NCBI RefSeq assembly: GCF_023008405.1
Contig: NZ_CP095376.1
Span: 4,178,001 to 4,242,000, forward strand
Length of the DNA stretch: 64,000 bases
From: Amycolatopsis sp. FBCC-B4732
Lineage (GTDB): Bacteria; Actinomycetota; Actinomycetes; Mycobacteriales; Pseudonocardiaceae
Reading direction: 5' to 3'
Below the pieces are notes generated by a model. It made no database searches and had not been told where the DNA came from. It saw only the letters and a program-made list of their open reading frames with translations. A program made the translations under genes and the position numbers. This document shows, in pieces, positions 8,505-16,991 of the stretch. Positions within the stretch are counted from its first letter, which is position 1; each line of letters starts with the position of its first letter.

Positions 8505-9713
8505 ATGGCGAGCAGATGGGTGCGGTTGCAGGCTGTCGCGGTGTCCGGTTCGTCCGCCGAAGGGCTGATGCTGGCCGCGTTGCCCCTGCTCGCCGTGTCC
8601 GTCACGACCGATCCGCGGGAGATCTCGCTGGTCAACGTCGCCGGGCAGGCGCCGTGGCTGCTGCTGTCGCTGTTCGCCGGGGTGCTCATCGACCGCGTGC
8701 GGCGGACCGCCGTGCTGGCCTGGGCCTACGCCGTGCAGGTCGGGGCCGCGCTGGTGCTCGGGGCGGTCGCGTCGGCCGGGTCGCTGAGCCTGCCGGTGCT
8801 GCTCGTCGTCGCGTTCGTCGTCACCTCCGCGCAGGTGCTCGGCGACGGCGCCAGCGGCGCGCTCGTGCCCGAGCTGGTCGCCCCGGACCGCCTGGCCCAC
8901 GCCAACGCGCGGCTGACGGTGATCGACCGGGGCGTGGTGCAGTTCGTCGTGCCGCCGCTGACCGGCTTCCTGGTCGCCGTCACGGCCGGGGCGCCCGCGT
9001 GGCTGGCGGCCGCCTGCGCGCTGCTGGCGCTGCTGCTGACCCGCCGCATCCCGTCGACGTCCGTGGTCGCCGCGCGCACCCACCCGCTGCGCGACCTCTC
9101 AGCCGGGCTCACCCACCTGGTCCGGACGCCGCTGCTGCGCTCGATCACGCTGAACGTCGCGCTCGGTTCGTTCGCCGCGAGCGCCGGCAACGCGATGTTC
9201 GTGCTGTACGCGACGCAGATCCTGCACGTCGGCTCGGTCGGCTACGGCCTGCTGCTCGCGTGCATGGCGGTCGGCTGGGTGGTGTCGTCGTTCGTGGTCC
9301 AGCGCATCGTCGACCGCCTCGGCTATTCGTGGTCGATGCGGCTGGCGCAGAGCCTGGGCGCGGTGGCTCCGCTGCTGCTGGCGGTGCTCCCGCCGTGGCC
9401 GCCGCTGATCGGCGTGGTGCTGGTGTTCCTGACCTCGACGGTGCTGGTCTGGAACGTCTGCTCGCAGTCCAGCCGCCAGCGCTTCACCCCGGCCCCGCTG
9501 CTGGGCCGGGTGCTGACCAGCCACCGGGCGCTGGCCTGGGGGTTGACGCCGCTGGGTGCGTTGACCGGCGGTTTGGTCGCGGCGCACTGGAGCCTGCGGG
9601 GCGTGTGGGTGATGGCCGCGGCGGTGCAGGCGCTGAGCGCGGTGCTGGTGTGGTTCCAGCTCTCGCCGGCGGCTTTCGAGCGGACCGAGGAGCCGGCGGC
9701 GGCCGGAGCCTAG
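8505..9713 (+). CDS. MFS exporter of the 12-TMS enterobactin/macrolide-exporter type
   Basis: A 402-residue transporter. The frame is open far upstream, but AGGGTGG just before the ATG at 8505 and the MASRWVRLQAVAV start of helix 1 fix the beginning. The APWLLLSLFAGVLIDRVRR loop (motif-A-like, with DRVRR) and ALVPELVAPDRLAHANARL are typical of the MFS_3 family. It is convergent with the next gene, their stop codons interlocking (9710-9713). Substrate unknown. Confidence 0.85.
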   Translation: MASRWVRLQAVAVSGSSAEGLMLAALPLLAVSVTTDPREISLVNVAGQAPWLLLSLFAGVLIDRVRRTAVLAWAYAVQVGAALVLGAVASAGSLSLPVLLVVAFVVTSAQVLGDGASGALVPELVAPDRLAHANARLTVIDRGVVQFVVPPLTGFLVAVTAGAPAWLAAACALLALLLTRRIPSTSVVAARTHPLRDLSAGLTHLVRTPLLRSITLNVALGSFAASAGNAMFVLYATQILHVGSVGYGLLLACMAVGWVVSSFVVQRIVDRLGYSWSMRLAQSLGAVAPLLLAVLPPWPPLIGVVLVFLTSTVLVWNVCSQSSRQRFTPAPLLGRVLTSHRALAWGLTPLGALTGGLVAAHWSLRGVWVMAAAVQALSAVLVWFQLSPAAFERTEEPAAAGA

Positions 9714-10447
9714 GCCGGGCGGCCGAGCAGCACCGCCCACTGACCGCGGAGCCGGGCGACGGCCGAGAACGCGGCGAGGGAGGCCAGTGCGAACACGGCC
9801 GCGATCCCGAGGAAGCTCCCCTGCCACGCCAGTTCGGGGTACTTCGCGATCGGTGCGCCGCCGAACCAGACGTCGAGGACCAGCTCGATGAAGACCACGA
9901 ACGCGGTGGTCACCACCAGCACGATCATGGGCAGGTTCGCGATCCACACGCCGAGGTTGCCGATCCACGCCGGCCGCGCCACCGTGAGGGCGAGCAGCAC
10001 CAGCAGCAGCGGTACGTAGATCGAGCTGAAGAAGCTGTAGCCCAGCCAGTCGATCCGGTACAAGACCTCGTGCGGCGGCAGGCTGAGGAAGTTCTGCTTC
10101 GGGTCCGGGAACTCGGCGGGAGCCTTGTAGTAGGCGTAGTAGAGGATGTTGCCCATCACGACGGCGGCGAACGCCCACGCCGCTTCGAGGACGAGCACCA
10201 GCGCGGTCACCGCGAGCGCGGCACCCAGCCGGCCGCGCGGCGTGCGGGTGATCCGGTCGCCGAGCTCCTTCGCCGCGAGGGCGGCTTTGATCGCCTTCTT
10301 GCCGATGTCCAGCCACGACGTGACGAAGCCGTGCAGCAGGAACAGGGTCAGCACGATGCCGGGGAAGATCGACCAGCCGAGCACGATCTTCACCAGGTCG
10401 TCCGGTCCCTTGAGGTACTCCTCGATGAAGTCGTTGATCGCGTCCAT
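9710..10447 (-). CDS. Membrane protein of unknown function
   Basis: A 245-residue protein I do not recognise. It has about five hydrophobic helices: IVLGWSIFPGIVLTLFLLHG (about 20-39), then around 78-100, 135-150, 163-195 and a final one near 210-230. The short N-terminal part (INDFIEEYLKG) is soluble. The start is well supported by GAGGGGAACC before the ATG. No catalytic motif or domain is apparent. It stands alone between convergent neighbours. Confidence 0.75.
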   Translation of the reverse strand: MDAINDFIEEYLKGPDDLVKIVLGWSIFPGIVLTLFLLHGFVTSWLDIGKKAIKAALAAKELGDRITRTPRGRLGAALAVTALVLVLEAAWAFAAVVMGNILYYAYYKAPAEFPDPKQNFLSLPPHEVLYRIDWLGYSFFSSIYVPLLLVLLALTVARPAWIGNLGVWIANLPMIVLVVTTAFVVFIELVLDVWFGGAPIAKYPELAWQGSFLGIAAVFALASLAAFSAVARLRGQWAVLLGRPA

Positions 10448-10509
10448 GGTTCCCCTCGGGCTGTCCTGCCCGGGAAGGTCGCGAGGAACCCGGCCGCTGT
10501 TCCGTGATG

Positions 10510-10550
10510 CCGGGTGGCGCGCCGGGTCGGGGCACCGGTGCGCCACCCGG
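10510..10550 (-). terminator. Hairpin terminator of the amino-sugar operon
   Basis: CCGGGTGGCGC (10510-10520) pairs with GCGCCACCCGG (10540-10550), 11-bp perfect arms around a 19-base loop, beginning 5 bp after the ROK kinase stop. There is no U-tract, as is common in actinomycetes. Confidence 0.65.
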
Positions 10551-10554
10551 ACGC

Positions 10555-11445
10555 CTACCCTCCCAGCGCCAGCGCCACCGCGCCCAGCAGCGCCGCGTCC
10601 TGGTCGAACCGGGCCGACACCAGCTCGGGCGGGAACGGGACCGCGTGCGCCAGGCGGTCCGCCAGCGCCGGCAGCAGCACGTCCGCCGAGCGGACCAAGC
10701 CCCCGCCGACCGCGATGCGCTGGGGATCCAGGGCGATCGCCAGGTTGGCCACGTGCATCGACAGCTCGTCCAGGGCCGCCGTCACCAGTTCCTTGGCCTC
10801 GACGTTCTCCTTGGCCAGTGCGAACAGCTCCCCGGCGGTGACCGGGCGGCCGAGCAACTCACTCGCCCGGCCGCCCAGCCCACGCCCACCGACGGCTTCC
10901 TCGAGCGGCGCCGCTCCGCTCGCGAAACCCTCGGTGTCCTGCGGTGAGAGCAGGTTGTACCCGATCTCACCCGCAGCTCCGTTGGCGCCGGTCAGCAACC
11001 GGCCGCCGACCAGCACCGCTGCCGCGATGCCGGTGCCCAGGGAGAGGAACACCGCCGGGTCGGCGCCGGCCAGTGCGCCCCAGCGCCATTCCGCCAGTGC
11101 CGCCGCCTTCGCGTCCGTGCCCACCGAGATCGGCACGGCCGGGAACTCCGCGGCCACCAGCTCCGCCAGGTGCAGCTGCTCCCAGCCCGGCACGTTCGGT
11201 GCCAGCAGGATCTCCTCCGGCAGCACGATCCCCGGGCTGACGACGCCGATGGCCGCCGGCTCGGCACCCGCCTCGGCCAGGAGCGACCGGGCCCCGGCCA
11301 GCGCGCGCACCACCACCTGCTCGGCTCCCGCGTGCGCGTCGGTGTCCAGCCGGCGCGTGGCCAGCAGGGTGCCGTCGCGGCCGGCGAGCCCCAGCGCCAC
11401 CTTCGTGCCGCCGAAGTCGATCCCGAGAATCCGGTCCTCGCTCAC
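10555..11445 (-). CDS. ROK-family sugar kinase (glucokinase / N-acetylglucosamine or glucosamine kinase type)
   Basis: A 296-residue cytoplasmic kinase. The phosphate-binding loop is ILGIDFGGTKVAL near residue 7. The family block VSPGIVLPEEILLAPNVPGW follows, and the catalytic Asp is in SVGTDAKAAALAE. The usual ROK zinc motif C-x-C-G-x2-G-C after GEIG is missing: GEIGYNLL is followed by a Cys-free stretch. The GTG start overlaps the GH2 stop (GTGA), so translation is coupled. Placement behind an exo-glucosaminidase suggests it phosphorylates the released amino sugar; this is inference. Confidence 0.85.
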   Translation of the reverse strand: MSEDRILGIDFGGTKVALGLAGRDGTLLATRRLDTDAHAGAEQVVVRALAGARSLLAEAGAEPAAIGVVSPGIVLPEEILLAPNVPGWEQLHLAELVAAEFPAVPISVGTDAKAAALAEWRWGALAGADPAVFLSLGTGIAAAVLVGGRLLTGANGAAGEIGYNLLSPQDTEGFASGAAPLEEAVGGRGLGGRASELLGRPVTAGELFALAKENVEAKELVTAALDELSMHVANLAIALDPQRIAVGGGLVRSADVLLPALADRLAHAVPFPPELVSARFDQDAALLGAVALALGG

Positions 11446-14252
11446 GCGCCGCTCCCCCGCACCACGATCCGGCCCGTGTTCAGCCCGTCGACGCTGATCA
11501 CCGGCGCCGCACCCCGCAGGTCCGACGCTTTGTACGTGACCGTCAGCGTCTGCGACTGGCCCGGCCACAGCGTGATGTCGTTGTCGTCCCAGGTCGCGTT
11601 CGCGAGCTGGTTGTCCCCCGCCGCCTCACGGCCGTCCGGCGTGCCACGGCGGACGTCGGCCCGCAGGAAGAACGCGGCACCCGGCGTCTTCGACGTGTTG
11701 GTCACGGTCACCGTGGAGACCAGGTCGCCACCGCCGAAGCGGGTCGACGCCACGGCGGCGACCTGCGACTTCGGCAGGTCCTGCAGCGCCTGCAGGTTGC
11801 TGTACTGCGACAGCGTCGCCTGCGGGTTGCCGAGCGTCTTGCCCCAGTCGACGACGTCCTTCTGCGTGGACAGCCAGTAGACGTTCCGGTCGACGACCTT
11901 CCCGCCCTGCTTGACCTGCAGCTCCACGAAGTAGACCTGCGCCTTCGCCGGCGCCTTCGTCTCGGCGGGGACCTTGGGCTTCAGGACCCCGGTCCGCACG
12001 CCCTGCGAACCCAGCGAGAGGCCGGACGCGGTCTGGTCGTCGAGGACCTTCCCCGCGGTGTCGAGCACGCGGGCCTGCACCGAAAGCCCGGACTGCGTCG
12101 CCGCGCCGAGGTTGTCGAGCGTCACGGATCCGTTGTCGTAGCCGTAAAGCGCGTGCAGCGGCTGGTTCGCCTTCTTGGCGCCGAAGAACGCGCCCGCCTG
12201 GTCGCCGTCGTCGTTGTAGAGCGACCACAGCAGCGTCGGCCAGCCCTTGTTCAGCTGCCAGTAGACGACACCGGTCGACGGGCTGTCCTTGTCCTTCGAG
12301 TGGTGCAGGAAGGCTTCGAACTGCGAGCGCGTGTTCTCGTAGTTCGCGATGTTCGCCAGGTCCACATAGGACTTGAGCGAGGTCCACTTCCCGTACCGCT
12401 GCCGGATCGACTGGTCGAGCGTGTACAGCGTGCCGAACGCGTAACCGCCGTGACCGGGCTCGAAGTTCGCGTGGTACTGGTTGTACGCCGGGTCCTGCCA
12501 GAGCTTCGCCTGCTCGGTCGGCGAGAGGAACCGCTTGATCGAGTCGAGCGTCGGCACGGTGTGCCCGGCGCTCTGCTCGCTCGCGAAGCCCCACGCGCCA
12601 CCGGCGTTCGTGCGGGAGGAATCCTCGGCGTCGAAGTGCGAGCTGTCGTACCAGTAGGACGGCGGAACCCAGTCGTACGGCCCCTCCTTCTCCCCGGACT
12701 GGCCCAGCGTCGGCGTGCTCTTGTACTCCGCCGAAGCGATCACCGGCACCTGGAAGTCGGCTTCCCCGAACGCCTTCAGCGTCTCGGACTCCTGGCGCGG
12801 CACCGGCTCGTTGTCGCTCCAGCCGTAGTTGAAGACGCTGGGGTGGTTCCGCTCCATCTGCGCGATCGTGTACGCCGAGTCGTGCATGATCCGGTAGTCG
12901 CGCTCGGTCAGCGTCGAGGCGTCCTCGGGCTGCCAGGCGTCACAGCACAGGAACCCGCCGATGACGAGCAGCCCGGCGCGGTCGGCCTGGTCGTAGAAGT
13001 CCTGCGGCATGTCGTGGCCCTCGAGCCGGACGCCGGACAGGCCCATGTTCTTGATCAGCGCGATCTGGTGCGCGGTGTCGGCGGAGTCGTAGCGCAGGAA
13101 CAGGTCCGGCGCGAAGCCGCCGCCGCGGAACACGAAGTCCCTGCCGTTGATCGTGAACTGCCGCGCGCCCTCCGGCAGGGCCGCGGACTTCCCGACCAGG
13201 CGCGAGGTCACCGTGCGGATACCGAAGGTGCTCTTCGACGACGTCGAGAGCGTGCCGTCCTGCGAGACCGCGGTGCTCAGCGTGTACAGCGGCTGGTCGC
13301 CCATCGAGTACGGCCACCAGACGCGCGGGTGCGCGATCTTCACCGGCGCGAACGCCACGGTCCGCTTGGTGTTCGCGGGGATCGTCACGCGCTGCTTGAC
13401 GACGACCGGCGCGCCCGAGGGCGGGGTGATCGTCGCGGCGACGTCGCCGGTCTGCGGCGCGGCCGCGTCGTTGGTGACGTCGACCTTCACCGTCAGCTTC
13501 GAGCTCGACAGGTCGGCGGCGTTGTCCTGCACGACGTGGGCGTTGTCGCCGGTGAGCGCGTCGGACACCTGCAGGGTCGGCGGGAACTGGATGCCGGTGT
13601 TGTTGTCCGGCGGGATCTGGCCCCAGTCGACCTGGTCGAGGGTGTACATCTTCAGCGGGTCGTTCGGGTAGACCTTGATCGCCAGGGTGTTCTTGCCCGG
13701 CTTGACCAGCTTCGTGACGTCGAAGGTGTGCCCGGCGAACGCGCCGCTGACGATGTCCTTCGTGGCGACGAGCTTGCCGTTCACCCAGACGTCGCCTTCG
13801 CCGACGATGCCCGGGATGGTCAGCTTCGCGTGCTGGCCGGCCTTGAAGCCGGGAGCGAAGTCGGTCCGGTACCACCACGGGTCGGAGAACGGTTTCGTGA
13901 CGACGGGGCCGAGCTTGTCCACGTACCCGAAGCACTTGCGCATGTTGTCCGAGTAGAAGACGTTCGGGCACTTGCCGTTCTGGACGAGGGCGGTGATCTC
14001 GGTGCCGGGCGCGCCGGCGTCGTCCGGCTTCACCGGCAGCCAGCCACGGGTGGCGTACCCCGGCGTGGAGACCTTTTCCCCGCCGTCCTTGACGTTCGCG
14101 GTGGTCAGCACCTGCCAGCCCTGCGTGCCGATGGTGGTGAGCCCGTGCGGCTTGGCGAACGCCTGCGTGTCTTGAGCGGCGGCCGGGCCGGCGACCGCGA
14201 GCACGCCGGGGACGAGCACCAGTGCGGCCACCGCCGCGAGTTTCCGGGTCAT
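11442..14252 (-). CDS. Secreted GH2 exo-beta-D-glucosaminidase-like enzyme
   Basis: A 936-residue protein with a Sec signal peptide (MTRKLAAVAALVLVPGVLA... cleaved near AAAQ, residue 27). It has the GH2 layout: N-terminal jelly roll (about 50-235), immunoglobulin-like domain (about 240-350), TIM barrel (about 355-700) and C-terminal beta domains. Likely acid/base is Glu482 in WSDNEP and likely nucleophile Glu559 in GFASEQSAG, matching the spacing in the Amycolatopsis chitosanase CsxA family, which trims glucosamine from non-reducing ends of chitosan oligomers. A related mannosidase activity is the main alternative. ATGA overlap with the permease upstream, GTGA with the kinase downstream. Confidence 0.85.
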   Translation of the reverse strand: MTRKLAAVAALVLVPGVLAVAGPAAAQDTQAFAKPHGLTTIGTQGWQVLTTANVKDGGEKVSTPGYATRGWLPVKPDDAGAPGTEITALVQNGKCPNVFYSDNMRKCFGYVDKLGPVVTKPFSDPWWYRTDFAPGFKAGQHAKLTIPGIVGEGDVWVNGKLVATKDIVSGAFAGHTFDVTKLVKPGKNTLAIKVYPNDPLKMYTLDQVDWGQIPPDNNTGIQFPPTLQVSDALTGDNAHVVQDNAADLSSSKLTVKVDVTNDAAAPQTGDVAATITPPSGAPVVVKQRVTIPANTKRTVAFAPVKIAHPRVWWPYSMGDQPLYTLSTAVSQDGTLSTSSKSTFGIRTVTSRLVGKSAALPEGARQFTINGRDFVFRGGGFAPDLFLRYDSADTAHQIALIKNMGLSGVRLEGHDMPQDFYDQADRAGLLVIGGFLCCDAWQPEDASTLTERDYRIMHDSAYTIAQMERNHPSVFNYGWSDNEPVPRQESETLKAFGEADFQVPVIASAEYKSTPTLGQSGEKEGPYDWVPPSYWYDSSHFDAEDSSRTNAGGAWGFASEQSAGHTVPTLDSIKRFLSPTEQAKLWQDPAYNQYHANFEPGHGGYAFGTLYTLDQSIRQRYGKWTSLKSYVDLANIANYENTRSQFEAFLHHSKDKDSPSTGVVYWQLNKGWPTLLWSLYNDDGDQAGAFFGAKKANQPLHALYGYDNGSVTLDNLGAATQSGLSVQARVLDTAGKVLDDQTASGLSLGSQGVRTGVLKPKVPAETKAPAKAQVYFVELQVKQGGKVVDRNVYWLSTQKDVVDWGKTLGNPQATLSQYSNLQALQDLPKSQVAAVASTRFGGGDLVSTVTVTNTSKTPGAAFFLRADVRRGTPDGREAAGDNQLANATWDDNDITLWPGQSQTLTVTYKASDLRGAAPVISVDGLNTGRIVVRGSGA

Positions 14253-15676
14253 GCCTGGGCCCCTTCCGGGTCGGCGGCGAAAGCTTCCTTGATCTCCTTG
14301 GGACCGAACGGCCACGTGTTCTCCGTCTTGGCGTAGACGAGGTACGCGAGCGCGCCGAGGGCGATCCAGCCCAGCGACAGCCCGATGGACAGCGGCGTCG
14401 CGGAAACGTAGATGTAGACCCAGCCGACCAGCGCGAGCAGCGTCGGCAGCGGGTAGAGCCACTGCCGGTAGGGCCGCTTCAGCTCCGGCTGGCGGCGGCG
14501 CAGCGTCCAGATGGCCGCGACCTGGGCCAGCGACTGGATGATGACCAGGGTGGAGACGGCGGCGTTGATGACGTCGGTCAGCGTGAACAGCGAGCCGATG
14601 ATCGTGATGGCGCCCATGGTGAGCACGCCCGCGGTCGGCAGGTTCAGCTTGGGGTGCAGCTTGCCGAACATGGACAGGAACACCTTGTCCCGCGCGGCTT
14701 CGAACGGCACGCGCGAGCCGCCGAGCAGGCCGGCGAACACCGAGCCGATGGCCGCGACGACGATGAAGACGGTGACGATCTTCGCCGTCACGGTGCCCCA
14801 CGCCTGCTCCAGCACGGTCGAGGCGACCGAGGTGGCGGTCTTCAGCTCTTCCAGCGGAACCGAGCCGAGGACGCCGACCTGCAGCAGGAAGTACAGGCTC
14901 ATGATGCCCACGATGGAGAAGAGGATCGACCGCGGGAGCGTCCGTCCCGGGTCGCGGACCTCGCCGCCGAGGTAGGCGCTGGTGTTGTAGCCGAGGTAGT
15001 CGTAGATCGCGATGATCAGGCCGGCGCCGAGGCCGCCCCAGAACGTGCCCGTGCCGGCCGAACTGAACGCGCCCGGGGTGAAGGCGAACGCCTGCGCGCC
15101 GCTGAAGTGCGTGAACGCGGCGACGACGGTGGTGAGCACCGCGATCAGCATGACCACGAACAGCACCGTCGTGAGCTTGCCGATCTGGCCGATCTTGCGG
15201 AACAGCGCGGCGACGATGACGAGCGTGATGCCGACGCCGATGATCTTGCCCAGCGGCGTGGTGCCCGCGTCGTCGGTGACGCCGGGGATCAGGTAGCCGA
15301 GGTACTGGACGAGCCCGATGATGCCGGTGGACATGATCAGCGGGATGAACAGCACCGCGCTCCACACGAACAGGAACGGCATCAGCCGTCCGGTGCGGTA
15401 CTGGAACGCTTCGCGCAGGTACAGGTAGGTGCCGCCGGCGCCCGGCATGGCGGCGCCGAGTTCGGCCCAGATGAGCCCGTCGGCCAGCGCGACGATCGCC
15501 CCGATGATCCAGCCGAACATCGCCTGCGGCCCGCCCATGGTGGCGACCATGGCGGGGATCGTGACGAACGGGCCGATACCGCACATCTGCGTCATGTTGA
15601 TCGCGGTCGCCTGCAGCGGGCCGATCTTGCGCTCAAGGGCCGGTTGCGGCGCCCCTGAACGAGTGGGTGAACTCAC
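14249..15676 (-). CDS. APC-superfamily permease in the amino-sugar operon
   Basis: A 475-residue transporter with 12 hydrophobic helices. The unwound helix 1 reads MTQMCGIGPFVTIP and the helix-2 loop AELGAAMPGAGGTYLYL, both standard amino acid/polyamine/organocation features. It is first of three overlapping genes (permease, exo-glucosaminidase, ROK kinase) under a divergent ROK repressor. APC members normally carry amino acids or amines; here the operon suggests uptake of glucosamine or a related amine-bearing sugar, which is inference. The operon promoter must lie in the 99-bp gap to 15776, where the operator is. Confidence 0.85.
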   Translation of the reverse strand: MSSPTRSGAPQPALERKIGPLQATAINMTQMCGIGPFVTIPAMVATMGGPQAMFGWIIGAIVALADGLIWAELGAAMPGAGGTYLYLREAFQYRTGRLMPFLFVWSAVLFIPLIMSTGIIGLVQYLGYLIPGVTDDAGTTPLGKIIGVGITLVIVAALFRKIGQIGKLTTVLFVVMLIAVLTTVVAAFTHFSGAQAFAFTPGAFSSAGTGTFWGGLGAGLIIAIYDYLGYNTSAYLGGEVRDPGRTLPRSILFSIVGIMSLYFLLQVGVLGSVPLEELKTATSVASTVLEQAWGTVTAKIVTVFIVVAAIGSVFAGLLGGSRVPFEAARDKVFLSMFGKLHPKLNLPTAGVLTMGAITIIGSLFTLTDVINAAVSTLVIIQSLAQVAAIWTLRRRQPELKRPYRQWLYPLPTLLALVGWVYIYVSATPLSIGLSLGWIALGALAYLVYAKTENTWPFGPKEIKEAFAADPEGAQA

Positions 15677-15693
15677 GACGTGCCTCCGGCTAG

Positions 15694-15712
15694 TAGTTAG
15701 TAAAGTTTCTTA
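15694..15712. promoter_or_regulatory. ROK repressor operator
   Basis: GTTAGTAAAGTTTCTTAAC is a 19-bp imperfect palindrome with matching outer GTTA/TAAC and inner AAA/TTT around a central G. It is AT-rich in a very GC-rich context and lies 18 bp upstream of the permease start, between permease operon and ROK gene. Form and place match ROK/NagC-type operators. Confidence 0.75.
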
Positions 15713-15775
15713 ACATAGAACGGGCGGAGTCGAAAGAGTTCCGTGGATAAACTTGCGGCAACACAGGAGGATTCA

Positions 15776-16987
15776 GTGGGGCAAAACGGGCCGCAGGTGG
15801 GAACCCCGGCGAACATGCGGGCGCTGAACCAGCGCCTGGTCCTGGACCGGCTTCGCGGCCAGGGCGAGGCGACGCGACCGCAGATCGCGGCGGACACGGG
15901 ACTTTCGAAACCCACGGTCGGACAGGCGCTGCTCGACCTCGAGCAGCACGGACTGGTCCGGACCACTGGGCGCAGCCTGGCCGGGCCGGGGCGCGCGGCG
16001 GTCGTCTACCAGGCCGCGCCGGACGCCGGGCACGTCGTCGGCGTCGACATCGGGCGGCGCGCGATCCGGATCGCCGTCGCCGACCTCGAAGGCAGCATCG
16101 TCGCCCGGCTCGACGAGCCCAACCGGTGCCGCTCGGCGAGCGCGCTGGTGCGCACGGTGAGCGAATCCGTCGAACGCGCGGTGGCCGCGGCCGGGCTGCG
16201 GCCGCACGAGGTCGTGGCGACGGTCGTCGGCACCCCCGGCGTCCCCGACCCGGCGACCGGCACGGTGCACCGCGCACCCAACCTGCCCGGCTGGGAGCGG
16301 CGCGGGCTGCTGCACGAACTCGTCGCGGCGCTGGCCGTCGCCGGCTCGGACGTCGTGGTGGAGAACGACGCGAACCTGTGCGCGGTCGGCGAGCACGCCC
16401 TCGGCGCGGCGCTCGGCGTCGACGTGCTGGTGTGCCTGACGGTCGGCACCGGCATCGGCATGGGCCTGCTGGTCGACGGCAAGCTGTTCCGCGGCGCGCA
16501 CGGCGCGGCGGGCGAGATCGCGGACCTGCCCTACGGCCCGCTGCCCGCCGGCGCGGCCGCCCGCCGCCCCGGCCCGGTCGAAACGGCGGCCGCGGGCCAG
16601 GCGGTGGTCGACGCGGCCCGCGCGCTGGGCTTGACGAAGGCACGCACGGCGAAGGACGTGTTCCGGCTGGCCCGGTCAGGCGACGCGCGGGCGCTGCGCG
16701 TGGTCGAGGAAGAAGCCGAGAAGCTGGCGTACGTGGTCTCGGCGGTGACGGCCGTCCTGGACCCCCGCCTGATCGTGCTGGGCGGCGGCATCGGCGGCAA
16801 CGCGGACCTGCTGGCCGAGCCGATGCGGCGCGCGCTGGCGGCGACGATCCCCGTCGTCCCGGAGATCGCGGCCGGCCAGCTGGGCGAGGACGCGGTGCTG
16901 GCGGGCGCGATCGCGACGGCGCTGGGCACGGCCCGCGAGCTGGTCTTCGACCGCCGCGGCCTGCACCGCACGGCCAGCGGCGCCTGA
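15776..16987 (+). CDS. ROK-family transcriptional repressor of the amino-sugar operon
   Basis: A 403-residue regulator: winged HTH at about 15-70 (ATRPQIAADTGLSKPTVGQALLDL), then a ROK sugar-binding fold with GVDIGRRAIRIAV, the VGTPGVPDPATGTVHRAPNLPGW block and VENDANLCAVGE. The GTG at 15776 is chosen over one at 15743 because AGGAGG precedes it by 5 bases. The canonical ROK zinc cysteines are absent here too. Divergent from the permease, glucosaminidase and kinase genes, it likely senses an amino sugar or its phosphate and controls both directions. Confidence 0.9.
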   Translation: MGQNGPQVGTPANMRALNQRLVLDRLRGQGEATRPQIAADTGLSKPTVGQALLDLEQHGLVRTTGRSLAGPGRAAVVYQAAPDAGHVVGVDIGRRAIRIAVADLEGSIVARLDEPNRCRSASALVRTVSESVERAVAAAGLRPHEVVATVVGTPGVPDPATGTVHRAPNLPGWERRGLLHELVAALAVAGSDVVVENDANLCAVGEHALGAALGVDVLVCLTVGTGIGMGLLVDGKLFRGAHGAAGEIADLPYGPLPAGAAARRPGPVETAAAGQAVVDAARALGLTKARTAKDVFRLARSGDARALRVVEEEAEKLAYVVSAVTAVLDPRLIVLGGGIGGNADLLAEPMRRALAATIPVVPEIAAGQLGEDAVLAGAIATALGTARELVFDRRGLHRTASGA

Positions 16988-16991
16988 CCGG

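Noticed and set aside
15743..15775. Earlier GTG start for the ROK repressor
   Set aside because: No ribosome site before it, whereas AGGAGG precedes the GTG at 15776.
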